Shown here piece after piece: positions 1-5,301 of a stretch of DNA of 7,083 bases (within the stretch, counting starts at the first letter, position 1; each line of letters opens with the position of its first letter). Source of the DNA: Pseudoselenomonas ruminantium (lineage in GTDB: Bacteria > Bacillota > Negativicutes > Selenomonadales > Selenomonadaceae); NCBI GenBank assembly GCA_002373045.1, contig DFHU01000063.1, forward strand, positions 37,230 to 44,312. The letters run 5' to 3'. The notes beneath the pieces are model-generated. The model did not search any database, had not been told where the DNA came from, and saw only the letters and a program-made list of their open reading frames with translations. The position numbers were made by a program, and so were the translations under genes.

Positions 1-422
1 ATGCGGACAATCTTGCCTGCAAAACCGGCCTTTTGCAAAAAATACAGCGGAATCATAGTGCCATGGTCAAGACTGCCATCCTGCTTGCCCAAAGTGCCTG
101 CCGGCAGCTTGATTGAATCGGCCATTTTGGCAATATGCCCGACAAGCGACTCATCATAATCGGCTTCAAAGCGCAGTTCCGCATGCCCAAAGCTGGCAAA
201 ACTGCCCTTAGCCCCGGCCCCGGAGGACAGCTGCAAATAATCGGCATACATCTTGGCATGCGGGCTGGTGATTACGATGGTTTCCGGCTTCAGGCTGACT
301 ACCCATTTTGCCGCTTCTTCATAAGCTGCAATGGTGGCGCTGATTTTCTGTTCCTCACCTCTGCCAATAGCCGGCAGGATTAAGGGCGGATGCGGTACTA
401 CACAAGTTCCTAATAAAGCCAT
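1..422 (-). CDS. AmmeMemoRadiSam-type protein, N-terminal class III extradiol dioxygenase (LigB/Memo-like) domain, partial
   Basis: This is a partial gene: 140 residues from the start codon at 422 and then the window ends. The translation begins MALLGTCVVPHPPLILPAIG and continues with an ITSPHAKMYADY segment and a GSLDHGTMIPLYFLQ segment. These match the conserved HPP, SPH and DHG motifs of the LigB/Memo-like extradiol dioxygenase fold, and His11, His55 and His120 are the likely metal-site residues. In Firmicutes such proteins are often about 460 residues long, with a carboxy-terminal AMMECR1 domain, and are named AmmeMemoRadiSam system protein A. They sit beside a radical SAM enzyme and their biochemical role is unsettled. 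The AMMECR1 domain would lie outside the window, so the fusion is inferred. An AAAGAGG ribosome site (431-437), 8 bases upstream, supports the start. The gene follows the stem-loop at 469-505, so it is probably transcribed separately from the operon above it. I did not find a convincing promoter. A plain Memo-like protein is the alternative. Confidence 0.85.
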   Translation of the reverse strand, partial: MALLGTCVVPHPPLILPAIGRGEEQKISATIAAYEEAAKWVVSLKPETIVITSPHAKMYADYLQLSSGAGAKGSFASFGHAELRFEADYDESLVGHIAKMADSIKLPAGTLGKQDGSLDHGTMIPLYFLQKAGFAGKIVR

Positions 423-468
423 TTTATACACCTCTTTACCAAACTATGCACAAAATCTCAACACACCC

Positions 469-505
469 TAAGGGCTGACAAGTCAAATTGACCTGTCAGC
501 CCTTA
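469..505. terminator. Large palindromic stem-loop after the last operon gene; possible terminator or operator
   Basis: A 37-base inverted repeat begins 6 bases after the HTH gene's stop. Twelve base pairs match perfectly (TAAGGGCTGACA with TGTCAGCCCTTA). After one A/C mismatch four more pairs follow, around a 3-base loop. Its position suits termination of the dapF-to-HTH operon. On the minus strand, however, the stem is followed by GGGTGTGTTGAG, not a T-run. The T-run (514-520) lies on the plus-strand side, 8 bases from the stem, where no gene would need it. Classical intrinsic termination of the operon is therefore only moderately supported. The element also contains two TGACnnGTCA palindromes (476-485 and 489-498) and shares a 19-base block with 5012-5030, so it may be a protein-binding site or a dispersed repeat. 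Confidence 0.45.
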
Positions 506-510
506 ATACG

Positions 511-819
511 TTATTTTTTTCGCTGCATTCTGCGCTCATGCAGTTCAGCGCATTTTTCCACGATAAGGCGCACGACCCAGGAGGGCGGCCGCGAGGCCTT
601 CTTATGAAACCACATTTCCACCGTCCGGCTGGGTGCCCCCAGTATCTTTTCGCAGTCCCTGGGCGTTATGCCCCAAAGGTCACGCATCATCTTCATCGGC
701 TCGTCGGCGCAGGCTATGCGGTCAAGTTCTGCCGCTTTCTTCAGTTCTTCCACATCTACGTTGAAACCGGTCTTGCGCTGAAACCAGTTGGGAATATCTT
801 CACGGGTCACTTTGGGCAT
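511..819 (-). CDS. Small helix-turn-helix DNA-binding protein, function unknown
   Basis: This 102-residue basic protein could not be assigned to a named family. Residues 51-72 (ITPRDCEKILGAPSRTVEMW and following) look like an XRE-type helix-turn-helix. A recognition helix around PSRTVEMW is followed by RPPSWVVRLI (77-86). This recalls the small Firmicutes HTH proteins with an 'RTIQNWE..kR.PPeyVv.LI' pattern. Residues 1-45 form a separate charged, probably helical segment of unknown role, and the tail (HERRMQRKK) is strongly basic. There is no signal peptide or membrane segment. The start is well supported by an AAAGGAGG ribosome site at 826-833, 6 bases upstream. The gene begins 20 bases after coaBC ends, so it is probably the last gene of the dapF-coaBC operon. 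In B. subtilis priA holds that position. A transcription regulator or an antitoxin-like DNA-binding protein is plausible, but no toxin partner is adjacent. Confidence 0.75.
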   Translation of the reverse strand: MPKVTREDIPNWFQRKTGFNVDVEELKKAAELDRIACADEPMKMMRDLWGITPRDCEKILGAPSRTVEMWFHKKASRPPSWVVRLIVEKCAELHERRMQRKK

Positions 820-839
820 AGCGCGCCTCCTTTATTGCA

Positions 840-2039
840 TCAGGACATCAGCTCTGCTATCTTATTCAATATAATCCCGGCTAATTCCTGCTTGCTCATC
901 AAAGGATATTTTTCACAGCCGCCATCACGGGTATAAATCTGCACCCGGTTGTTGTCCACGGCAAAGCCTGCATCACTGGCGGATACATCGTTCGCAACAA
1001 TGAAATCGAGATTTTTCTTCACGAGCTTCTTTTTGGCATATTCCTCCACATTGCAGGTTTCTGCCGCAAAGCCCACGAGAATCTGCCGATTCTTATGCTG
1101 TCCCAGACCATACAAAATGTCAGGATTGCGTTCCAGATGCAATACCAGTTCATCATCGCTTTTTTTGATTTTTTCTTTCGCTACTGTTTTGGGTCGATAA
1201 TCCGCCACAGCCGCCGACATGATGACGGCATCTGCCGCAGCATAGGCTTCCTGCACCGCCGCCTGCATTTCAAGCGCCGTCTGAATGCGTATCGTACGCA
1301 CCCCCGCCGGGTCAGGCAGGCTGCTCGGGCCGGACACTAAGAGGACTTCTGCGCCTTGTTTGGCCGCCTCAGCGGCAATGGCATAGCCCATCTTGCCCGT
1401 AGAGCGGTTGCCTAAAAAGCGCACCGGGTCCAAAGGTTCAATGGTCCCCGCAGCCGTGACGATGATTTTCTTGCCCGTTAAGCGCTGCTCGCCAGCGGCA
1501 AAATCCATGACAAAGCGGACAATCTCTGCCGGGTCCGGCAGACGGCCCTTGCCTTCCACACCGCAGGCCAAATGCCCGGAGGCCGGTTCGATAATCTGTA
1601 CGCCCCGGCTTTTTAATTCCGCGATATTTTTCTGCGTTACGGGATTTTCATACATATTGGTATTCATGGCCGGCGCCAGGATAAGCGGTGCCTTGGTTGC
1701 CAATACCGTAGTCGTCAGCATATCATCGGCAATGCCTGCAGCGGTCTTAGCGATGATATTGGCCGTAGCCGGGGCAATCAGCATGATATCGGCTAAATTG
1801 GCTAGTGCAATATGCTCCACGTTGAAATTCGTGACCTTGGCCCACATATCCACGGTCACGGGCTGGCCGGTAATTTCCCGGAAGGTCAGCTCGGTGACAA
1901 ATTCCGTGGCTTCCCTGGTCATAACGACATGGACTTCCGCCCCCGCCTTGCGGAGACGGGAGGCAATCTCCACCGCCTTGTAAGCGGCGATGCCTCCCGT
2001 CACGCCCAGAACAATTTTCTTGCCGTTTAAGCTATCCAT
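840..2039 (-). CDS. coaBC: Bifunctional phosphopantothenoylcysteine decarboxylase / phosphopantothenate-cysteine ligase
   Basis: CoaBC performs two successive steps of coenzyme A synthesis in the cytoplasm. The CoaB half joins cysteine to 4'-phosphopantothenate using CTP, and the FMN-dependent CoaC half decarboxylates the product to 4'-phosphopantetheine. At 399 residues it has the normal full length. The CoaC domain spans about 5-180: GVTGGIAAYK flavin-binding start, catalytic His76 in NVEHIALA, the APAMNTNMY substrate motif (122-130), and Cys159 of the flexible flap in GHLACG. The CoaB domain spans about 190-399, with EPLDPVRFLGNRSTGKMG (201-218, including Asn211), SAAVADYRP (275-283), the lysine cluster EKIKK (289-293) and NPDIL. 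All expected catalytic motifs are present. The ATG shares its A with the rpoZ stop (TAATG), and the region before it has only a weak AAGG. Translation is therefore probably coupled to rpoZ. The small HTH gene follows after 20 bases. Confidence 0.97.
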   Translation of the reverse strand: MDSLNGKKIVLGVTGGIAAYKAVEIASRLRKAGAEVHVVMTREATEFVTELTFREITGQPVTVDMWAKVTNFNVEHIALANLADIMLIAPATANIIAKTAAGIADDMLTTTVLATKAPLILAPAMNTNMYENPVTQKNIAELKSRGVQIIEPASGHLACGVEGKGRLPDPAEIVRFVMDFAAGEQRLTGKKIIVTAAGTIEPLDPVRFLGNRSTGKMGYAIAAEAAKQGAEVLLVSGPSSLPDPAGVRTIRIQTALEMQAAVQEAYAAADAVIMSAAVADYRPKTVAKEKIKKSDDELVLHLERNPDILYGLGQHKNRQILVGFAAETCNVEEYAKKKLVKKNLDFIVANDVSASDAGFAVDNNRVQIYTRDGGCEKYPLMSKQELAGIILNKIAELMS

Positions 2040-2275
2040 TAGAGGTCAGCCTTGGAAATCTTATAGGCGATTTTGCCTTCCGCGATTTCTTCCAATGCAT
2101 TGGTTACATCCTTGGTGGATTTCATTTCGATTTCCTTGAGCTCTTCACCATCCACCAGCTGACGGGCACGCTTGGAAGCGCAGACCACCAGACCATAACG
2201 GCTGTCCACACGGGACATCAGTTTATCCGTAGACGGGTTTACCATGCTCATTTCCGGTTTGCTCATTACTTTCAT
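2039..2275 (-). CDS. rpoZ: DNA-directed RNA polymerase subunit omega
   Basis: Omega is the small RNA polymerase subunit that clamps the beta-prime carboxy-terminus and helps core assembly. In many bacteria it also contributes to the ppGpp site, although the Firmicutes enzyme is less dependent on it. The 78-residue length is normal. Diagnostic segments are NPSTDKLM (13-20), SRYGLVVCASKRARQL (25-40) and KSTKDVTNALEEIAEGKI (52-69), with helices matching the conserved omega core. The ATG overlaps the gmk stop by one base (TAATG), and its stop overlaps the coaBC start in the same way. A GAGGAG sequence lies about 11 bases before the ATG. An in-frame ATG three codons later is an alternative start but is farther from that site. 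The gmk-rpoZ-coaBC order is conserved in many Firmicutes, which strengthens the call for such a short protein. Confidence 0.95.
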   Translation of the reverse strand: MKVMSKPEMSMVNPSTDKLMSRVDSRYGLVVCASKRARQLVDGEELKEIEMKSTKDVTNALEEIAEGKIAYKISKADL

Positions 2276-2877
2276 TACTTTGCCAACTCCTCAAAAATTT
2301 CCTGATTTCTATCCACACGGCAGTGCTCAGCGGCACGAATCGCCATAATGCGCTGCACGGCATGTTTTACGGTATCATTGACGACCACATAGCTATACTT
2401 TCTGCCGTCTTCAATTTCCTTGCAGGCAGAACCCATGCGCTTTTGCAGGGATTCCTCCGTCTCCGAACCACGGCCACGGATACGGCGTTCCAGTTCAGCC
2501 AAAGAAGGCGGCACAAGGAAGATAAACAGTCCGTCCGGGCATTTTTTCATCACATTCAAGGCACCCTGCGTGTCGATTTCTAGCAGGATATCCTCACCCT
2601 TGGCCAGGCGTTCCTCAATCTTGCCCAGCGGCGTGCCATAGTAGTTGCCATAGACATTGGCATATTCCAAAAAGCCGCCTTCGGCGATTTTCTGTTCAAA
2701 ATCCGCCTTGTCCATAAAGTAGTAGTTCTTGCCGTCTACTTCTCCAGCGCGAGGCTGACGGGTCGTAGCGGAAATCGAATAGGCCAAATCCTCAGCCTGG
2801 GCAAGGAGTTCACTGCATACCGTGCCCTTGCCCGTTCCCGACGGCCCGGAAACGACCATCAATAATCCTTTACGCAT
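2275..2877 (-). CDS. gmk: Guanylate kinase
   Basis: Guanylate kinase transfers phosphate from ATP to GMP, giving GDP for GTP, dGTP and ppGpp pools; it is a cytoplasmic, normally essential enzyme. The 200-residue length is close to the family's usual 200-210. The P-loop GPSGTGKGT occupies 11-19. The GMP-binding region follows: SISATTRQPRAGEVDGKNYY (34-53), the EYANVYGNYYGT segment (71-82) and IDTQGA (101-106, corresponding to the usual IDVQGA). The lid region RRIRGRGSETEESLQKR (131-147) carries the conserved arginines, and YVVVND (163-168) is the usual carboxy-terminal motif. The ATG directly abuts the remA stop (TAAATG). The best ribosome site, AGAGGA, lies about 10 bases upstream inside the acidic tail codons of remA, so coupled translation is likely. 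There are no truncations or missing key residues. Confidence 0.97.
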   Translation of the reverse strand: MRKGLLMVVSGPSGTGKGTVCSELLAQAEDLAYSISATTRQPRAGEVDGKNYYFMDKADFEQKIAEGGFLEYANVYGNYYGTPLGKIEERLAKGEDILLEIDTQGALNVMKKCPDGLFIFLVPPSLAELERRIRGRGSETEESLQKRMGSACKEIEDGRKYSYVVVNDTVKHAVQRIMAIRAAEHCRVDRNQEIFEELAK

Positions 2878-3162
2878 TTATTCTTCGTCCTCTTTCTCTT
2901 TTTCCGTCTTTACATCGTCATCATCATCTTCAACGCGATGCGCCACCGTCTCCGGCTGTACTGCCGATAAAATGACATGGTCGCTGTCCATGATGATTAC
3001 TGCTCTTGTTCTGCGTCCATACGTCGCATCAATAAGCCGCTCCCCATCCCTAGCTTCCTGAATAATACGCTTAATCGGCGCCGATTCAGGGCTGACAATG
3101 GCCACAATACGATTGGCCGATACAATATTCCCAAAGCCGATATTGATGAGCTTAATATCCAT
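2878..3162 (-). CDS. remA: RemA family DNA-binding regulator (DUF370, extracellular matrix regulator)
   Basis: RemA in B. subtilis is a DNA-binding activator of biofilm matrix and osmoprotection genes that forms oligomeric rings. Its role in this organism is not shown by the sequence. The 94-residue protein has the DUF370 core almost unbroken: INIGFGNIVSANRIVAIVSP (6-25), SAPIKRIIQEARDGERLIDA (27-46), TYGRRTRAVIIMDSDHVILS (47-66) and AVQPETVAHR (67-76). The basic GRRTR stretch with Arg50 and Arg51 fits the known DNA-contacting surface. After residue 77 a tail of about 17 residues is nearly all acidic and charged (EDDDDDVKTEKEKEDEE). I take it to be a variable extension outside the fold. The start is supported by an AAAGGGGAG ribosome site between the yicC stop and the ATG, 13 bases wide. 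The flanking yicC and gmk genes are its classic neighbours. Confidence 0.95.
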   Translation of the reverse strand: MDIKLINIGFGNIVSANRIVAIVSPESAPIKRIIQEARDGERLIDATYGRRTRAVIIMDSDHVILSAVQPETVAHRVEDDDDDVKTEKEKEDEE

Positions 3163-3175
3163 CAGTATCTCCCCT

Positions 3176-4051
3176 TTACTCGATATTTTGCACCTGCTCG
3201 CGAATCTTTTCGATTTCGCTTTTCATGTCCACAACCAACTGCGCAGCATCTTTGCTGTTGGCCTTGGAACCGATAGTGTTTGTTTCCCGGTTAAATTCCT
3301 GAATTAAAAAATCCAGTTTGCGGCCTGACGGCTCCCCAGCCGCCATAATCTGCCGGAATTGGGCGATATGACTCTCAAGACGCACCACCTCTTCGGTGTA
3401 GTTCACCCGGTCTGCAAACAGAGCCGTTTCCTGAATGATGCGCGTTTCGTCAAAATCTTTCCCGGCAAGGGCCTCGGCCAAAACCTCCTGCAAATGCTGA
3501 CGGCGTTCTTCCACAATAGCCGGAGCAAGCGTGATTAACTGCTGACGCATGCCTTCCAGCTTCACCAAACGCTGTTCAAAGTCCTCGGCAATATGCGCAC
3601 CTTCCCGCTGGCGCATATCGTCAAACGCCTTGAGCGCCTGCTGCTGGGCATCTTCGAGCACCGGCTGCAAACCGTCCAGCTCCGCACTCTGCTCCACCTG
3701 CAAGACATCGGGAAAGCCCGCAAACATCACCGCACTGTCCGGACGGGGCAGATGCAGGGTATCACTTAACTCATTCATCGCAGACTGATAGGCCAGTGCC
3801 AGCCCCTTATCCACGCGAATGGTGCTCTTGGATTCCCGCTTGTCAACGTAATTGACAAAGATATCCACCTTGCCGCGGGCCGCTGCCTGCCGGATAAGCT
3901 GGCGCAGACTTTCCTCCCACTGCCCAAACTGCCGGGGCATATGGAAGTTCATTTCCAAAAAACGTTGATTAACCGCCTTTAATTCCACGGTTACCTTGTA
4001 ATCATCATTTTCTACGGTAGCGGCACCGAAACCGGTCATACTTTTCAGCAT
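3176..4051 (-). CDS. yicC: YicC/YloC family endoribonuclease
   Basis: YicC-family proteins are single-strand endoribonucleases. E. coli YicC was linked to decay of small RNAs, and the B. subtilis homologue is YloC. Substrates here are unknown. At 291 residues it matches the family's usual 285-295. The amino-terminal YicC-like domain starts with the signature MLKSMTGFGAA and continues with TVELKAVNQRFLEMNFHMPR (21-40). A middle helical region, rich in Gln, Glu and Leu, spans about 140-200 and could form coiled coils. The carboxy-terminal DUF1732 domain includes LDFLIQEFNRETNTIGSKAN (247-266) and ends in a charged helix. The start has GGAGG at 4059-4063, inside the last codons of dapF, 7 bases before the ATG. 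Only 2 bases separate it from the dapF stop. Its position immediately before remA and gmk matches yloC in B. subtilis. Confidence 0.95.
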   Translation of the reverse strand: MLKSMTGFGAATVENDDYKVTVELKAVNQRFLEMNFHMPRQFGQWEESLRQLIRQAAARGKVDIFVNYVDKRESKSTIRVDKGLALAYQSAMNELSDTLHLPRPDSAVMFAGFPDVLQVEQSAELDGLQPVLEDAQQQALKAFDDMRQREGAHIAEDFEQRLVKLEGMRQQLITLAPAIVEERRQHLQEVLAEALAGKDFDETRIIQETALFADRVNYTEEVVRLESHIAQFRQIMAAGEPSGRKLDFLIQEFNRETNTIGSKANSKDAAQLVVDMKSEIEKIREQVQNIE

Positions 4052-4053
4052 AG

Positions 4054-4905
4054 TTACGCCTCCAAATCGGCCAGCTCACCACTAAACACCAGTTCAGCCG
4101 GGCCGGTCATAAATACATGGTTGTTATCCGCCCAATGAATCATGAGCTTGCCGCCATCCAGTTCCACTTCCGTTTCCCCGGCTCTATCCAGCTTACCATT
4201 CAGGATACCTGCTACAACCGTTGCACAGGAGCCGGTACCACAGGCCAGCGTAACTGCCGCGCCCCGCTCCCAGACACGCATGCGCACATGCTGACGGTCT
4301 TTGACCTCGACGAACTCCGTATTCGTCTTGCGCGGGAAAAGTTCATGGGACTCAAACTTGCTTCCGAGTTCATAAATCGGAAAGTTTTCCGCATCGTCTA
4401 CGAAAATCACGCAATGCGGATTGCCCATAGATACAGCGGTGAACTGATACGTCTTGCCTTCGACCATGAGGGGCTGGTCAACAACCTGCTGTCCGTCAAA
4501 GCCGATAACGGGAATTTCCTCACCCAAAAGATGCGGCTCACCCATATCCACCTTAATGCCCTTGACCGTACCACCATCCAGAACAATCTCCGGCACCAGA
4601 ATCCCGGCGCCCGTTTCCACGGTAAAACGCGTCTCCTTGGTCAGACCGAAGTCATAGAGATAACGGGCAAAGCAGCGAATGCCATTGCCGCACATCTCCG
4701 CCTCGCTCCCGTCGGTATTAAAAATCCGCATGCGGAAATCCGCTTCGGCAGAAGGCAGCACAACCAAAATGCCATCTGCACCCACGCCATAATGACGGTC
4801 ACAGACCTTGCGGGCCAGTTCGGCATAGTCCTCTATATCTTCATGCAGGCAGTCAAACAAAACAAAATCATTGCCACAACCTTGCCATTTCGTAAATTTC
4901 TTCAT
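4054..4905 (-). CDS. dapF: Diaminopimelate epimerase
   Basis: DapF interconverts LL- and meso-2,6-diaminopimelate without a cofactor. It supplies meso-DAP for peptidoglycan and, after decarboxylation, lysine. From the ATG at 4905 the protein has 283 residues, a normal length of two pseudo-symmetric halves. The catalytic cysteine pair is visible: Cys72 in EMCGNGIRC and Cys222 in LACGTGSCA. Substrate contacts include GNDF (11-14), FNTDGSEAE (62-70), GNPH (161-164), TNTEF, and Glu213-Arg214 in WERGAAVT. The usual GAGET here reads GAAVT, a conservative-looking variation since Glu213-Arg214 and both cysteines are intact. An in-frame TTG directly before the ATG (at 4908) could also start translation, adding one Met. 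I prefer the ATG. It is the first gene after the promoter at 4942-4970 and is joined to yicC by a 2-base gap. Confidence 0.96.
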   Translation of the reverse strand: MKKFTKWQGCGNDFVLFDCLHEDIEDYAELARKVCDRHYGVGADGILVVLPSAEADFRMRIFNTDGSEAEMCGNGIRCFARYLYDFGLTKETRFTVETGAGILVPEIVLDGGTVKGIKVDMGEPHLLGEEIPVIGFDGQQVVDQPLMVEGKTYQFTAVSMGNPHCVIFVDDAENFPIYELGSKFESHELFPRKTNTEFVEVKDRQHVRMRVWERGAAVTLACGTGSCATVVAGILNGKLDRAGETEVELDGGKLMIHWADNNHVFMTGPAELVFSGELADLEA

Positions 4906-4914
4906 CAATTACTG

Positions 4915-4920
4915 CCTCCT
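4915..4920 (-). promoter_or_regulatory. Ribosome binding site of dapF
   Basis: A perfect AGGAGG lies 9 bases before the ATG at 4905 and 6 bases before an in-frame TTG at 4908. Both spacings are workable, so the site does not exclude the TTG. Initiator preference favours the ATG. Confidence 0.85.
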
Positions 4921-4941
4921 GTCTAATTCGATATCTATACT

Positions 4942-4970
4942 ATAATACCTGCATTTCCGCAAATTTTCAA
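4942..4970 (-). promoter_or_regulatory. Sigma-A type promoter of the dapF operon
   Basis: Read on the minus strand, a -35 box TTGAAA (4965-4970) is followed after exactly 17 bases by a -10 box TATTAT (4942-4947). Each has one mismatch to consensus. Transcription would start near 4935 and give a leader of about 30 bases, too short for a riboswitch. The promoter lies downstream of the hairpin repeats, so those repeats are not in the operon's own leader. All seven genes below it face the same way with no comparable internal promoter noticed, so it probably drives the whole cluster. Confidence 0.75.
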
Positions 4971-5011
4971 GGTTTTTCTCACGATTTCACCACAATACGA
5001 AAAACTCTCCC

Positions 5012-5053
5012 GCTGACAAATCAAATTGACAGGTCAAAATTAGACTTGTTAGC
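5012..5053. repeat. Second copy of palindromic repeat, upstream of the dapF promoter
   Basis: GCTGACAAATCAAATTGAC at 5012-5030 matches 474-492 at 18 of 19 bases. As in that copy, two TGACnnGTCA-like units occur 13 bases apart: TGACAAATCA (5014-5023, one mismatch to the palindrome) and TGACAGGTCA (5027-5036, perfect). The element extends as an imperfect inverted repeat: GCTGACAA (5012-5019) can pair with TTGTTAGC (5046-5053) with one G-T. It lies about 42-83 bases upstream of the -35 box of the dapF promoter, a range where activator sites often occur. Whether it is a regulator site, a relic of a repeat family or a hairpin cannot be decided from the sequence. Confidence 0.55.
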
Positions 5054-5166
5054 TCAATATAATGTACGCAAAAGCCCGCGGGGCTGGTGGTGTTTTTCCG
5101 CAGCTTTTGACAAGCTTGTCTATGGCGGAGGAAAAACATTACCAGCCTCGCGGGCGCCTTAGCACC
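5054..5166 (+). repeat. Structured hairpin repeat, unit 1 (candidate non-coding RNA)
   Basis: This 113-base unit begins TCAATATAATGTACG and ends in GCGCCTTAGCACC. Bases 5074-5099 pair with 5130-5155 as 26 consecutive pairs with no bulge, if three G-U pairs are allowed in plus-strand RNA (5081/5148, 5089/5140, 5090/5139). The remaining 30 bases form the apical region with a self-complementary GACAAGCTTGTC (5109-5120). No open reading frame or T-run follows on the plus strand. On the minus strand the stem is followed by TTTTGCG, so it might also help terminate typA transcripts. The G-U pairs become C-A mismatches on the minus strand, so I favour the plus strand for an RNA. I do not recognise a named RNA family. 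A dispersed palindromic repeat is the main alternative. Confidence 0.6.
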
Positions 5167-5277
5167 TCAATGTAATGTACGAAAGTAGCCCGGTGGCTGA
5201 TGATGCTTTCCCGTTGCGTTAGGCAAGCCTGCATAAGCTAAGGGAAAGTATTATCAGCCACCAGGCGTCTTAGTATA
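5167..5277 (+). repeat. Structured hairpin repeat, unit 2 (candidate non-coding RNA)
   Basis: This 111-base unit is a diverged direct copy of 5054-5166, starting TCAATGTAATGTACG (one change in 15) and ending in GCGTCTTAGTATA. Its stem pairs 5188-5212 with 5242-5266, with one C/A mismatch (5191/5263) and two G-U pairs (5202/5252, 5205/5249). Relative to unit 1, one base is missing from each arm, so the pairing register is kept. The apical region keeps a GRCAAGCYTG core shared with unit 1 and can form AGG-CAAG-CCT. The unit's right edge (TCGATGTAA at 5278) repeats the boundary sequence a third time and lies about 16 bases beyond the typA stop. Conservation of flanks, stem layout and loop core shows a duplicated unit, not a chance hairpin. 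Confidence 0.6.
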
Positions 5278-5301
5278 TCGATGTAAACCTAACCCTAAGG
5301 A

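Noticed and set aside
443..510. Promoter for the partial gene at 1-422
   Set aside because: TTGAGA with a 17-base spacer gives only TAAAGA, which overlaps the ribosome site, and CATAGT lacks a matching -35. Neither is good enough to list.
538..936. A 132-codon plus-strand open frame over the HTH gene and the coaBC end
   Set aside because: The minus-strand HTH gene has a strong ribosome site and operon spacing; the plus frame has neither and crosses two real genes.
1393..1983. A 196-codon plus-strand open frame opposite coaBC
   Set aside because: Composition looks like antisense of a coding gene, it has no family resemblance, and coaBC is intact on the other strand.
4117..4926. A 269-codon open frame on the plus strand opposite dapF
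   Set aside because: Its translation has no recognisable motif, and the opposite strand encodes an unmistakable full-length DapF. It is a shadow frame.
4972..5005. Inverted repeat GTTTTTC / GAAAAAC upstream of the dapF promoter
   Set aside because: Seven A/T-rich pairs around a 20-base loop are weak and likely by chance; there is no support from position or repetition.
4909..5053. A lysine riboswitch or other leader control for dapF
   Set aside because: The promoter at 4942-4970 leaves a leader of only about 30 bases, and no lysine-riboswitch core motifs are visible.
5026..5063. TTGACA (5026-5031) and TATAAT (5058-5063) on the plus strand as a promoter for the hairpin repeats
   Set aside because: Both boxes are perfect but are 26 bases apart, far beyond the usual 16-19. 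TATAAT has no good -35 at 17 bases, and in unit 2 it reads TGTAAT, so it looks like part of the repeat flank. A special promoter cannot be excluded.
5054..5277. The tandem repeats as a CRISPR array
   Set aside because: There are only two units, they are adjacent with no unique spacers, each folds as one long hairpin, and no cas gene is present.
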